In this document: in pieces, positions 24,717-32,827 of the stretch
Numbering within the stretch: the stretch's first letter is position 1
Layout: every line of letters begins with the position of its first letter
Assembly: GCA_900546565.1 (NCBI GenBank)
Contig: URDC01000013.1
Location: 1-36,576, forward strand
Length of the DNA stretch: 36,576 nt
Reading direction: 5' to 3'
Source of the DNA: an uncultured Opitutales bacterium
GTDB taxonomy: Bacteria > Verrucomicrobiota > Verrucomicrobiia > Opitutales > Intestinicryptomonadaceae
Notes under the pieces: generated by a model
The model's input: the letters and a program-made list of their open reading frames with translations, nothing else
Databases searched by the model: none
What the model was told of the DNA's origin: nothing
Program-made: the position numbers and the translations under genes

Positions 24717-25757
24717 ATGGCAAGAATCTTGACGTTGTTCGCGGGGCAATGGGCGGATATGAAGCTCGAAGACTTGGCTCCGTTGGCTAAGAAAATGGGC
24801 TACGAAGGCCTCGAAATCCCCCTGACGCAAAACCACCTCGACTTCGACAAATGCGACGACGAAGCGTATCTGAAAAGCCGCTGGGACATTCTCGAAAAGA
24901 ACGGGCTCAACTGCTTCGCGATTTCGAACCACTTGGTCGGGCAGTGCGTCTGCGATGAAATCGATTTCCGCCACAAGGCCATTTTAAGCCCCTCCATTTG
25001 GGGCGACGGCGACCCCGAAGGCGTGCGCCAACGCGCGGCGGCGGCTATGGTCAAGACCGCGAAAATCGCGAAGAAATTTATGTCGATGCGCCCCGCAAGC
25101 TTGGGAGAATCGCCCATTGTCCCGACCGTCACGGGCTTCACGGGCTCGTCAATCTGGAAGTATCTGTATTCGTTCCCGCCCGTATCGAAGGATATGATTG
25201 AAGCTGGCTATGCCGACTTCGCAAAACGCTGGACGCCCATTTTTGACGCCTACGACGCCGAAGGTGTGAACTTCGCCCTCGAAGTCCACCCGACGGAAAT
25301 TGCCTTCGACATCGCAAGTGCGGAACGCGCCCTCAAAGCGGTCGACAACCACAAGCGTTTCGGCTTCAACTTCGACCCGTCGCACTTCGCGTATCAGGGT
25401 GTCGACTATGTCAAATTTATCCGCAAGTTTGCCGACAGAATCTTCCACGTCCATATGAAGGACGTTTGGTTCGGGCACGGCACGGGCGAGGCCGGCGTAT
25501 TCGGCGGCCACACCGATTTCTGCGACCCGCGCCGCTACTGGGACTTCCGCTCCATCGGACACGGCGACGTGAATTTCGAGGAAATTATCGTCGCTCTCAA
25601 CGACATCGGCTACAAAGGCCCGTTGTCCGTCGAGTGGGAAGACGGCCGTATGGACAGAATTCACGGCGCAACGGAATCGGCAGCGCGTGTGCGCGGCTTC
25701 GATTTCCCGACGTCGGACATCGCCTTCGACTCGGCTTTCGACACCTCCAACCAATAG
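24717..25757 (+). CDS. Sugar phosphate isomerase/epimerase (AP endonuclease 2 TIM-barrel family)
   Basis: This 346-residue TIM-barrel metalloenzyme probably interconverts a keto-sugar or an inositol-type compound. Likely metal ligands of the family are visible: Glu189 (ALEVHPTE), Asp220 and His223 (NFDPSHF), His246 (HVHMKD) and Glu306 (SVEWED). There is no signal peptide, so it is probably cytoplasmic. The substrate cannot be told from sequence. The ATG follows GAAGAAAG-type purine-rich sequence. It begins a plus-strand series with the DoxX-like, Gfo/Idh/MocA and discoidin-type genes. Co-occurrence of such isomerases with Gfo/Idh/MocA oxidoreductases is common in PVC bacteria and suggests a sugar or polyol oxidation pathway. 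Confidence 0.9.
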   Translation: MARILTLFAGQWADMKLEDLAPLAKKMGYEGLEIPLTQNHLDFDKCDDEAYLKSRWDILEKNGLNCFAISNHLVGQCVCDEIDFRHKAILSPSIWGDGDPEGVRQRAAAAMVKTAKIAKKFMSMRPASLGESPIVPTVTGFTGSSIWKYLYSFPPVSKDMIEAGYADFAKRWTPIFDAYDAEGVNFALEVHPTEIAFDIASAERALKAVDNHKRFGFNFDPSHFAYQGVDYVKFIRKFADRIFHVHMKDVWFGHGTGEAGVFGGHTDFCDPRRYWDFRSIGHGDVNFEEIIVALNDIGYKGPLSVEWEDGRMDRIHGATESAARVRGFDFPTSDIAFDSAFDTSNQ

Positions 25758-25917
25758 CCATCGGGCGCGCATTTGCGCTTTCCCTTTACTCTCCCGCCCG
25801 AAAAATGTCTTTTTTGCGCGTTTTTCGGGGAACAAACCCCATAAAATGCTGGACAAATATCGGGCGGGATGTATGTTTTATACCTTTAACCCAAATTAGA
25901 TAGAAAATAAAAATTAT

Positions 25918-26532
25918 ATGAAAAACAACATCACTTACACTATGGCGTTTTGGCTTTTGCGCTTTTGGCTCGCGGTGCGTGCAATCGGCACGGGGCTTAC
26001 GAAATTCATCGGCAAGGCGGAAGCGTCGGTAGACAATCCCGCGTTCGCCGAAGAACTCAAAAAGACTATGGCGGACGGACTCTCGAAGCAGGAGGCTATC
26101 GAAGTTATCGGCAACAGCATTCCGCAGAAAATTACGCAGACTGTCGACGCGCTTTCATTCTCGTTCTACCACGGACTTCCCGCAAAAGGTCCGATGACTG
26201 TCGAGACTTTCAGTGCAAGCCCGCTTATGCCTTCGTTTATGGTTCAGCCGTATGCGTTCGTTTTGGGTTATGCGCTCATCGGCTTGGGCTTAACGCTGTT
26301 GCTCGGTATTTGCACGAGGCTCTCGCTCTTCTTTATGGGCTTGCTCTACATATCGCTCTCCTACGGATTCATCATTCTCGAACCTTCAATGGGGCCGAGT
26401 GCCGCTGCGGGTATCGCGTATCTGGGCGTTCATATGGTGCTGATTGTTGCGGCGTTGTTGCTTGCCGACTACAATAAGTTCGAACTTTTGCCTTGCAAAA
26501 AATCCTGCTGCAAGTGCTGCGATAAACAATAA
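25918..26532 (+). CDS. DoxX-like membrane protein with cysteine-rich tail
   Basis: This 204-residue integral membrane protein has about four to five hydrophobic segments: AFWLLRFWLAVRAI, then a polar loop (about 35-105), PYAFVLGYALIGLGLTLLLG, LSLFFMGLLYISLSYGFII and LGVHMVLIVAALLLADYNKF. The order (helix with Arg-Phe-Trp, large loop, three helices) resembles the DoxX/TQO-small-subunit group. These are membrane proteins tied in some cases to quinone-linked oxidation. The C-terminus CKKSCCKCCDK (five Cys in 11 residues) is unusual and could bind metal or form disulphides. It lies 160 bases after the isomerase and 21 bases before the Tat-exported oxidoreductase, for which it might handle electrons (inference). 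Confidence 0.7.
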   Translation: MKNNITYTMAFWLLRFWLAVRAIGTGLTKFIGKAEASVDNPAFAEELKKTMADGLSKQEAIEVIGNSIPQKITQTVDALSFSFYHGLPAKGPMTVETFSASPLMPSFMVQPYAFVLGYALIGLGLTLLLGICTRLSLFFMGLLYISLSYGFIILEPSMGPSAAAGIAYLGVHMVLIVAALLLADYNKFELLPCKKSCCKCCDKQ

Positions 26533-26553
26533 TAATTCAACACACTCGATAAT

Positions 26554-27999
26554 ATGAAAGATTTTACAAGAAGAGATTTCCTCAAAACGTCGGCGGTTGC
26601 CGCCGGCGGTCTGGTGATGTCGTCGAGCCTGCTCTCGGCTCAGAACAAGGGCGGCGACAAAATCAATGTCGCCATTATCGGTATGGGCGCGGAAGGCGAA
26701 GTGCTGCTCAACAGCCTCATCAAGCTTCCGTATCTCAACTTCGTCGCGATTTGCGATATTTGGGAACCCCGCTGCAATTATGCGGCAATGCGCATTATGC
26801 GCGAGCGCAAACAGGCTCCTGCGCGCTACACAATCGCGCTCGGCAAAGACCGCTTTACGCCGCTTGTCAAAAAGGGCAGAATCGGCGAAATCAAGGGCGA
26901 AAACTTTGAAGACGTTATCAAAAACCACGCCAAAGACTTGGACGCCGTAATTATCGCAACTCCCGACTTCTGGCACGCGCCGATGACCGTTGCCTTCCTC
27001 AACGCGGGCGTCAACGTCTATTGCGAAAAGATGATGTCCGACACCCTCGAAGGCGCAAAAGCCATGGTTCGCGCGGCTCGCAAGAGCGGCAAACTGTTGC
27101 AAATCGGCCACCAGAGAACGTCGAACCCGCGCTACAAGTATGCCCGCGAAGTTCTCCTGCGCGACAAGTCAATTTGCGACACTCTCTTCGGCAACATTAT
27201 GGCTTGCAACGGGCAGTGGAACAGAGCCGTCACCAAGGATTTGAGCTGGGCTGAAAAAGACACTATCCCCACCGAAAAGCTCAAACAATACGGCTTCAAG
27301 GATATGAACCAGTTCAGAAACTGGCGTTGGCACAAGGGTCTCGGCGGCGGCGCAATCTCCGACCTCGGCGCGCACCAAATCGACATTTTCGGCTGGATGC
27401 TCGGCGCACACCCCTCGCGCGTTATGGCTTCGGGCAACCGCGACTACTATAAGAAGGCCGACGGCACGCCCGCGCACGACTGGGACGACAACGTTATGTG
27501 CATTTTCGAATTCGACAAGACCTTCCAAGGCAAAAAAGCTCAGGCGTTCTATCAGGTTCTGACGACCACATCCTCGGGCGGCGGCTACTTCGAATCGTTT
27601 ATGGGCGACCGCGGCACGCTTAAAATGTCGGAAAATCCCGCAATCACAAAGCTCTTCCGCGAAAACAACGCTCCCGAGTGGAAGGAGCTTATCGACAAGG
27701 GCATTATCGGCACTGGCGACGCCTCTTCGGCCAATGTCAAGGTTGCCGATGCCCGCGAAAGCAAGGCTTTGGTAAGCTACGGGTTCCCGACGAACATCGC
27801 CGGCTATGAACCCGATGTCGCCAAGAAGCCCATTCATATGTATCACGTCGAGAACTTCTTCAATGCCGTTCAGGGCAAGGAAAAGCTCAACTGCTCGGCG
27901 GACCACGCCTTCGAAGCCGAAGCCGCCGTGTTCAAGGCTCGCGAAGCTATCGAAAAAGGTCCGCTCGCGTTCAGCGAATCCGACTTCATTGTAGACTAA
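26554..27999 (+). CDS. Tat-exported Gfo/Idh/MocA family oxidoreductase
   Basis: This 481-residue NAD(P)-dependent sugar dehydrogenase-like protein has a twin-arginine signal (TRRDFLKTSAVAAGGL, 5-20, then a hydrophobic stretch to about 30), so it is probably folded with cofactor in the cytoplasm and exported to the periplasm. The Rossmann motif is GMGAEG (43-48). The conserved EK lies at 158-159 (VYCEKM; most relatives have EKP). The catalytic-domain block GGGAISDLGAHQIDIFG (264-280) has His274 and Asp277. Periplasmic members with tightly bound cofactor often act as oxidoreductases of sugars. The substrate is unknown. It is flanked by the DoxX-like gene and a secreted discoidin-type protein, which supports a shared envelope role. 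Confidence 0.92.
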   Translation: MKDFTRRDFLKTSAVAAGGLVMSSSLLSAQNKGGDKINVAIIGMGAEGEVLLNSLIKLPYLNFVAICDIWEPRCNYAAMRIMRERKQAPARYTIALGKDRFTPLVKKGRIGEIKGENFEDVIKNHAKDLDAVIIATPDFWHAPMTVAFLNAGVNVYCEKMMSDTLEGAKAMVRAARKSGKLLQIGHQRTSNPRYKYAREVLLRDKSICDTLFGNIMACNGQWNRAVTKDLSWAEKDTIPTEKLKQYGFKDMNQFRNWRWHKGLGGGAISDLGAHQIDIFGWMLGAHPSRVMASGNRDYYKKADGTPAHDWDDNVMCIFEFDKTFQGKKAQAFYQVLTTTSSGGGYFESFMGDRGTLKMSENPAITKLFRENNAPEWKELIDKGIIGTGDASSANVKVADARESKALVSYGFPTNIAGYEPDVAKKPIHMYHVENFFNAVQGKEKLNCSADHAFEAEAAVFKAREAIEKGPLAFSESDFIVD

Positions 28000-28022
28000 T
28001 TTTTAACTAAGGATATTCTGTT

Positions 28023-28661
28023 ATGAAAAAAATTATCATTGCTTTGTCCGCCTTGGCCGTTGTTTCGGCCTCGGCTGCAACGTTGAAACTCCAAGTCCCC
28101 CAGGCTCAGCTTTCGGGAACTCCCGTTCCGATTGTTTTGGACAATCTCGACCCCTACAAAGGCCCTCAGGCCGAAATTCAAGTTCCCGACGGTGTTGCGA
28201 ATGTCGCCAAGGGCAAGAAAGTCACCTCTTCGGACGACTTCCCGATGATTGGCGAGCTCGATCTCATCACCGACGGCAACAAGGACGGTTCGGAAGGTTG
28301 CTATGTCGAGCTTATGGACGGTGTTCAATGGGTTCAGATTGACCTCGGCAAGGATTTCGACATTTATGCAGTTGCCGTTTGGCACTTCCACTCGCAGGAA
28401 AGAGCCTACAAGGACGTTATTGTTCAGGTTTCTGATGACCCCGCGTTCAAAAAGGGTGTCAAGACTATTTACAACAACGACCACGACAACTCTTCGAAGC
28501 TTGGCAAGGGCAATGTAAAAGCCTACATTGAAACGAACTATGGCAAGCTCATTGATGTTTCGAAGTCGCCTGTAAAAGGTCGATATGTTCGTCTCTACTC
28601 GAATGGTTCTACCACGAATGGCTCGAACCACTACATCGAAGTAGAAGTCTTTGCCAAATAA
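28023..28661 (+). CDS. Secreted discoidin (F5/8 type C)-like protein
   Basis: This 212-residue protein has a signal peptide (1-19, MKKIIIALSALAVVSASAA). The rest looks like one discoidin/F5-8 type C beta-sandwich: NVAKGKKVTSS start, GCYVELMDGVQWVQIDLG in the middle (96-113), DVIVQVSDDPAF, and the closing GRYVRLYSNGSTTNG with IEVEVF. Such domains bind carbohydrates or other ligands at surfaces; no catalytic domain is attached. An AAGGA-like site lies upstream. It follows the Tat-exported oxidoreductase after 23 bases, so co-transcription is likely, and a sugar-binding role is a reasonable inference. Confidence 0.85.
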   Translation: MKKIIIALSALAVVSASAATLKLQVPQAQLSGTPVPIVLDNLDPYKGPQAEIQVPDGVANVAKGKKVTSSDDFPMIGELDLITDGNKDGSEGCYVELMDGVQWVQIDLGKDFDIYAVAVWHFHSQERAYKDVIVQVSDDPAFKKGVKTIYNNDHDNSSKLGKGNVKAYIETNYGKLIDVSKSPVKGRYVRLYSNGSTTNGSNHYIEVEVFAK

Positions 28662-28859
28662 TTTTATAGAAGGGCATTGGCGCGGGATTGCTTCGCAATA
28701 CCCGCTTTGACAATCCCCTACATGGGACTCTTTCAAGAGCACCGGCGGCGATTGCCGCAGAGGCGTCGCGCGATTTTGCGCCGATAAAATTTGCGATTAA
28801 AACAATCGAGACATCCGAATATTGGCGGTGGCTCGCAAAGACAAAACAAAAGGATACAG

Positions 28860-29060
28860 ATGGCAACAGAGCGCAGTTTATCGGTCGCCAAACCTCAAAC
28901 GGGTAAGGGTTGCGGACGTGGCGGCGCACGCAAAGGTTCGGGGCGCAAACCTGCGCCGCCAGATTTAAAAAAAGTCCCGTTTTCCGCGCGGGTAAGACCG
29001 TGCGACATAGGTAAAGTCAAGGCTTTTATTAAGAGTCTTGACAACCCGAAAACTTTTTAA
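28860..29060 (+). CDS. Small Arg/Gly-rich protein, mobile-element type
   Basis: This is a 66-residue protein from the ATG at 28860, chosen because AAAGGA (28849-28854) sits at good spacing; an ATG at 28791 in the same frame lacks one. GRGGARKGSGRKPAPPD (about 19-35) is a motif common in small proteins of phages and integrative elements. The C-terminal part, VPFSARVRPCDIGKVKAFIK, looks like a short ribbon-helix-helix-type DNA-binding segment. It has a terminator just downstream and lies between the discoidin-type gene and an integrase pseudogene. The function is not known; a surviving gene of an old integrated element is the best guess. Confidence 0.6.
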   Translation: MATERSLSVAKPQTGKGCGRGGARKGSGRKPAPPDLKKVPFSARVRPCDIGKVKAFIKSLDNPKTF

Positions 29061-29066
29061 GTTTTT

Positions 29067-29605
29067 TTAAGGCGGTCTAAAAACCCGCCTTTTTTTACGG
29101 CAAAATTGCAAAGTATTTTTTGCGTCGGCGGCATTGGCGAGTTCTTTGTAGTGTTTAGCAAAAATGCCAAATCCGCCGATGTGGCCGAGTATTTCGACGG
29201 TATGCTCCGCGCCGAGGTAGTGGTAGCCGTAGGATGCAAACGAGTGTCGCAACACGTCTTTTGGCAACTTTACGCCCGTCGCGTCTTTTGCCCGACGCCA
29301 ACAGTCGCAATTGCCGGGGGCTACATTCTTGGCCGCGTCGCACCCGCGCGCGGAGTCAAGCCACACCCACAAATTGCGCGGCAAATTTACAGCCGCGCAA
29401 ACGTCCTTGATGTTTTTAAAAATGATGCGCTCTTCGGACGAAATTTTAAAATCGTCGGGCAAAAACCGCTCCTTTTGTAGCTCCGCCGCAAACAACGCGA
29501 CGTCCCCTTTGATTTAAAACGCTTGCGCCGCAATTTGCCCGACTCATAAAAACGTACTTCAAATGGGCAACGCGGATTGCCTGACTTGCCGACCTTTATA
29601 ACCAT
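29067..29605 (-). pseudogene. Tyrosine recombinase (integrase) pseudogene
   Basis: The minus strand starts at ATG 29605 with an N-terminal part (MVIKVGKSGNPRCPFEVRFY, then SGKLRRKRFKSKG). It shifts frame within a GGGG run near 29512 and continues as DVALFAAELQKERFLPDDF. The catalytic end is recognisable: DVLRHSFASY (Arg-x-x-His type), TVEILGHIGG and HYKELANAADA with the probable nucleophile Tyr. The joined protein is under 180 residues, against about 350-400 for intact relatives. The text jumps from KDVCAAVNLP directly to RNLWVWLDS, so the core-binding domain and the first catalytic Arg region are gone. It is therefore inactive by both frameshift and deletion. It sits just beyond the 3' end of tRNA-Lys, the usual integration geometry. 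Confidence 0.8.
29070..29097 (+). terminator. Terminator after the small Arg/Gly-rich gene
   Basis: AAGGCGG pairs with CCGCCTT across a short A-rich loop, followed by a run of T. It overlaps the 3' end of the minus-strand integrase pseudogene. Confidence 0.75.
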
Positions 29606-29615
29606 ACCCGCGATG

Positions 29616-29635
29616 GTGTGCAAAAGTGTGCAAAA
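29616..29635. repeat. Tandem 10-bp repeat
   Basis: GTGTGCAAAA occurs twice in direct tandem (29616-29625 and 29626-29635), just upstream of the integrase pseudogene start. Short direct repeats here are typical of integrase arm or excisionase sites, but this is only positional inference. Confidence 0.5.
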
Positions 29636-29657
29636 TGCTATCTTTTTTGTGTTTCGA

Positions 29658-29676
29658 TTGTGTTTTACAAACACAA
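29658..29676. repeat. 8-bp inverted repeat near the integrase start
   Basis: TTGTGTTT (29658-29665) and AAACACAA (29669-29676) are perfect inverted copies around TAC, in an A/T-rich stretch upstream of the integrase pseudogene. It may be a former operator or recombinase site. Confidence 0.4.
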
Positions 29677-29720
29677 CACAAAACATAATAAACACAAAAG
29701 CCCCAACCCGCAAAGCCACT

Positions 29721-29755
29721 AAAAAAGCGGCTTCCGAGCTGGAAACCGCTTTTTT
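29721..29755. terminator. Bidirectional terminator between tRNA-Lys and integrase remnant
   Basis: AAAAAAGCGG (29721-29730) pairs with CCGCTTTTTT (29746-29755), with CTTCC/GGAA continuing the stem around GAGCT. The A and T tracts make it work both ways. On the minus strand it follows the tRNA by about 8 bases. Confidence 0.85.
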
Positions 29756-29762
29756 ACCGATA

Positions 29763-29835
<73 letters not shown>

Positions 29836-30034
29836 AATCAATTAAATTAAATACGTTATTGAACGAATTTTTCTGGAAAATGCAAGCAATTTTTTTTCGT
29901 TTTTTTCGAATATTTATAGGCGAGCAAAATTGATGCGTATGTGGATTTTTATCTGGGACGGAACGGATACGGATTTTCCCGGTATCTGGCTTTTTTATTG
30001 ACGCGGACTTCGGGGTATTCAAGATTTTGTTTGT

Positions 30035-30961
30035 ATGAAGCGTTTTTCTTTTATCACGATCTTTTTACTTTTTGCATCGCTAAACTGTTTTGCTGCAAGC
30101 GGCGGGATTTTCGAAATATGGAAAGGTGTTGCAATGCCCGAAGGTGTTTCGCAAGTGGGCGAAAAGGCGTTTATGCGCAAAGACGGTTATTTTATCGTTT
30201 CCGACACCGCAGTGCCGACATTGGAGGTTTTCTGGGCAAAGAATGCAAAATCGGATAAACCTGTTCCCGCGGTTGTGATTTGCCCCGGCGGCGGATATTG
30301 GATTTTAGCCTACAACAAAGAGGGCACAGACATTGCCGAAGCGTTGGCGGAGCGCGGAATCACGGCTGCGGTGCTTAAATACAGAACGCCGCGTTTACGC
30401 GCGGCTGCGTTATGCGACGCCCGCAGGGCGATTCGCTTTGTTCGCGCCAATGCCGCCGCTTGGAATGTCGACCCGAACAAAGTCGCGATTATGGGGTTTT
30501 CGGCGGGGGCGAACTTGTCGGCGCGGGCGTCGGCAAACCACACACAGGAAGTTTATTCGCGCTTGGACTCAATTGACGATTTTTCCGCGCGTCCGGATTT
30601 TACGGGGTTGATTTATCCCGCCTATTGCGATGCGCCGACGTTTGAAATGCACTGGGGCAGCGGGGCGAAAGCCGACTTGTCGAAGCTCGACTACAACGCG
30701 AAATACGCGCTTGCGCCCGAACTGAAAGTCGACGCCACAACTCCGCCCGCGTTTATAATGCAAGCTCAGGACGACTCGAATTGGGTTAACGCGTCGGTCG
30801 CGTATTTTCTCGCGCTCAAAGAAAACAACGTGCCCGCGACTTTGCATTTCTTCGAAAAGGGCGGGCATGGTTTCGGGCTTGGTGCGGATCGCGCTGGGGT
30901 CTGCCAGTGGTTCGGACTGTTCGCTAATTGGCTTGAATACCAGTGTTCGAAGTCGAAATAA
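30035..30961 (+). CDS. Secreted alpha/beta hydrolase (esterase, acetyl-xylan esterase-like)
   Basis: This 308-residue exported hydrolase has a signal peptide (about 1-20, FLLFASLNCFAAS). The esterase/lipase fold shows the oxyanion-region PGGGY (84-88), nucleophile Ser156 in GFSAGAN, acid Asp246 or Asp247 (QAQDDSNW) and His278 (GGHGFGLG). This group (COG0657 type, BD-FAE-like) includes deacetylases of plant polysaccharides, so removal of ester groups from a polysaccharide is plausible but not proven. It has its own A/T-rich upstream region after the tRNA. The next gene starts 95 bases downstream. Confidence 0.85.
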   Translation: MKRFSFITIFLLFASLNCFAASGGIFEIWKGVAMPEGVSQVGEKAFMRKDGYFIVSDTAVPTLEVFWAKNAKSDKPVPAVVICPGGGYWILAYNKEGTDIAEALAERGITAAVLKYRTPRLRAAALCDARRAIRFVRANAAAWNVDPNKVAIMGFSAGANLSARASANHTQEVYSRLDSIDDFSARPDFTGLIYPAYCDAPTFEMHWGSGAKADLSKLDYNAKYALAPELKVDATTPPAFIMQAQDDSNWVNASVAYFLALKENNVPATLHFFEKGGHGFGLGADRAGVCQWFGLFANWLEYQCSKSK

Positions 30962-31056
30962 TCGGGTTTGTTTCGCGGCGGATTTTTCCGATAGTAAACG
31001 CGGAAAAGCGGAAGCTTTTTGCACAAGATAAAAACGGATAGAAAAAAGACATTTTT

Positions 31057-31698
31057 ATGAAAATACATACATTTCAGTTGGGGCAATTGGGAACGAATGC
31101 ACATTTAATTTTCCCGAATTCTGGCGACGGCGCGGTTTTGGTCGACGCGCCCATGGGGGCTGCGGAGGAGATTCCCGAATTTCTCGAACAAGCTGGGCGC
31201 AAACTCTCGGGTATTTTGCTCACGCACGGACACTGGGACCACATTTGGGACGCCGGAGAACTCGCGTTGGCAACGGGTGCGAAAATCTACGCGTCGAAAT
31301 TCGGAACTACCCTCATTGAAGATGCCGACTTTCAGCGCGAAGTCATGTTTGCCGACGACGGGCTGCGCTCTTCCAAAATAGACGTCAAAGTCTCTGACGG
31401 AGACATTCTGAAAATCGCGGGCTTGGAGATTAAGTGTTTCGAGGTTTTCGGGCACAGCCCTGACAGCATCGCGTATTTTATAAGCGAGGGCGGCGAAAAT
31501 TTCGTATTCTCGGGCGACGCGCTATTTTACGGCAGCATAGGCAGAACCGACCTCTGGGAGGGCGATTTTGCCTCGCTTGAAAAATCGATCAAAACGAAGC
31601 TCTACACGCTGCCGGATTCGACGCGCGTTCTGACGGGACACGGCGCGCCGACTTCGATAGCTTTCGAGCGCAAAAACAACGCGTATGTGCGCGGATAG
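31057..31698 (+). CDS. Metallo-beta-lactamase-fold hydrolase (glyoxalase II-like)
   Basis: This 213-residue cytoplasmic hydrolase of the MBL superfamily carries the binuclear metal site: His57, His59, Asp61 and His62 (THGHWDH), His133 (FGHSPDS), Asp154 (FSGDALF) and His195 (TGHGAP). The layout, including GRTDLWEGD, matches short glyoxalase II-like or general thioesterase-like members, which act on thioester or similar substrates. No more specific role can be given. Its last 14 bases overlap the start of ribD, so the two are translationally coupled. Confidence 0.9.
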   Translation: MKIHTFQLGQLGTNAHLIFPNSGDGAVLVDAPMGAAEEIPEFLEQAGRKLSGILLTHGHWDHIWDAGELALATGAKIYASKFGTTLIEDADFQREVMFADDGLRSSKIDVKVSDGDILKIAGLEIKCFEVFGHSPDSIAYFISEGGENFVFSGDALFYGSIGRTDLWEGDFASLEKSIKTKLYTLPDSTRVLTGHGAPTSIAFERKNNAYVRG

Positions 31699-32827
31699 TT
31701 TCCAGCCTGCGTCTCCGCTTGCTGAGGGTGGGCGCGACGAATTTTTTATGCGCCGCGCTCTCGCGCAGGCGGTTCGAGCGTGGGGCGATACCGCGCCGAA
31801 TCCTATGGTCGGGGCGGTGCTTGTGCGCGACGGACGTGTTGTCGCCGAAGGATATCACCACCGCGACGGCGCGGCGCACGCCGAGATTGACTGCCTGCGC
31901 AAAGTCGGCTTCGACGCCCGCGGGTGCGATATGTATGTTACGCTCGAACCCTGCACGACAAAGGGGCGCACGGGCGCATGTTCCGACGCGATTATAGCCT
32001 CCGGCGTCTCGCGCGTGGTTGTCGGGTGCAAAGATGTCAATCCCGCGCATTCGGGGCGCGCCGAAAAAGTTTTTGCCGCGCGCGGAATCAAAACCCACTT
32101 CGGAGTTTTGGAGCGCGAATGTTTCGAGCTGAATTTTATTTTCAACAAAAACATAACGTCGGGCGAATCGCTTTTGGCGGTTAAATACGCCTCGACGAGC
32201 GACGGATTCATAACGCGCAAGCGCGGCGAGCGCGCCCAAATTACGGGCGAAGCCGCTCGGCGCGACGTGATGAAGTGGCGCAGGCTTTTCCAGTCGATTG
32301 GCGTCGGTTTCGGAACGCTGGTTGCGGACAATCCGAGTCTGACGGTGCGCGACGAATCGGGGATTGTCATCGGTTGCGGTGCGCGTCTTATTTTCGACGG
32401 TGCGCTGCGTTGCGCCGACCTGTCCGATCTCTCGCGATTCAACGTGTTTTCGGACGAATTTAGGGAGCGCACGCGCGTTGTCTGCGGGGCGGACGCTTCC
32501 GCCGAAAGGGAGTCTGCGCTCGCCTCGCGCGGAGTGTCGGTTATGCGCGTAAACGCGCCTTCCAAAGCGGATTTCTGGGCGGAGCTTAAACGGCGTCTGT
32601 TCGCCGAACGCATTTGTTCGCTCTACGTCGAGGGCGGAGCGGGCGTGTTCGCCTCGGTGTGCGAGGGGCGGGCGGCCGACTATGTTTTCGAATACGTATC
32701 CGAAATCAGTTTCGGCGAAGGGCTGCCAGCTTTTGATAAAAAATATTTTTCGATAGACGCGGTCGAACGCGCCGATTTCGGCTGCGACAAATTCGCGAGG
32801 GGGTATCCGATATGGACGCAAAAGTAG
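31685..32827 (+). CDS. ribD: Riboflavin biosynthesis deaminase/reductase RibD
   Basis: RibD performs the second and third steps of riboflavin synthesis: deamination of the pyrimidine intermediate, then NADPH-dependent reduction of its ribosyl side chain. The 380 residues are bifunctional. The deaminase domain has zinc ligands His65 (HAE, with Glu67 as proton shuttle), Cys90 and Cys99 (PCTTKGRTGAC). The reductase domain runs from about 160 (LAVKYASTSDGFI) to GGAGVF near the C-terminus. The start at 31685 overlaps the previous gene; a later ATG at 31748 would trim 21 residues before the conserved FMRRAL and is less likely to be preferred. No other rib genes are adjacent. It overlaps the methyltransferase by 16 bases. 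Confidence 0.94.
   Translation: MCADSFQPASPLAEGGRDEFFMRRALAQAVRAWGDTAPNPMVGAVLVRDGRVVAEGYHHRDGAAHAEIDCLRKVGFDARGCDMYVTLEPCTTKGRTGACSDAIIASGVSRVVVGCKDVNPAHSGRAEKVFAARGIKTHFGVLERECFELNFIFNKNITSGESLLAVKYASTSDGFITRKRGERAQITGEAARRDVMKWRRLFQSIGVGFGTLVADNPSLTVRDESGIVIGCGARLIFDGALRCADLSDLSRFNVFSDEFRERTRVVCGADASAERESALASRGVSVMRVNAPSKADFWAELKRRLFAERICSLYVEGGAGVFASVCEGRAADYVFEYVSEISFGEGLPAFDKKYFSIDAVERADFGCDKFARGYPIWTQK

Noticed and set aside
24468..24974. 168-residue minus-strand open frame over the isomerase start
   Set aside because: Mostly antisense to the isomerase; only its distal end overlaps the GH43-like remnant, in a different frame.
28619..28640. CTCGAACC near the end of the discoidin-type gene as a possible att copy of the tRNA 3' end
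   Set aside because: Only an 8-base match, inside a coding region; too short to support an attachment site.
28688..28906. 72-residue open frame between the discoidin-type gene and the small mobile-type gene
   Set aside because: No ribosome binding site or family motif, and it overlaps the better-supported gene at 28860.
31589..32821. 410-residue antisense open frame over ribD
   Set aside because: Arg/His-rich shadow translation; ribD on the other strand has all catalytic residues.
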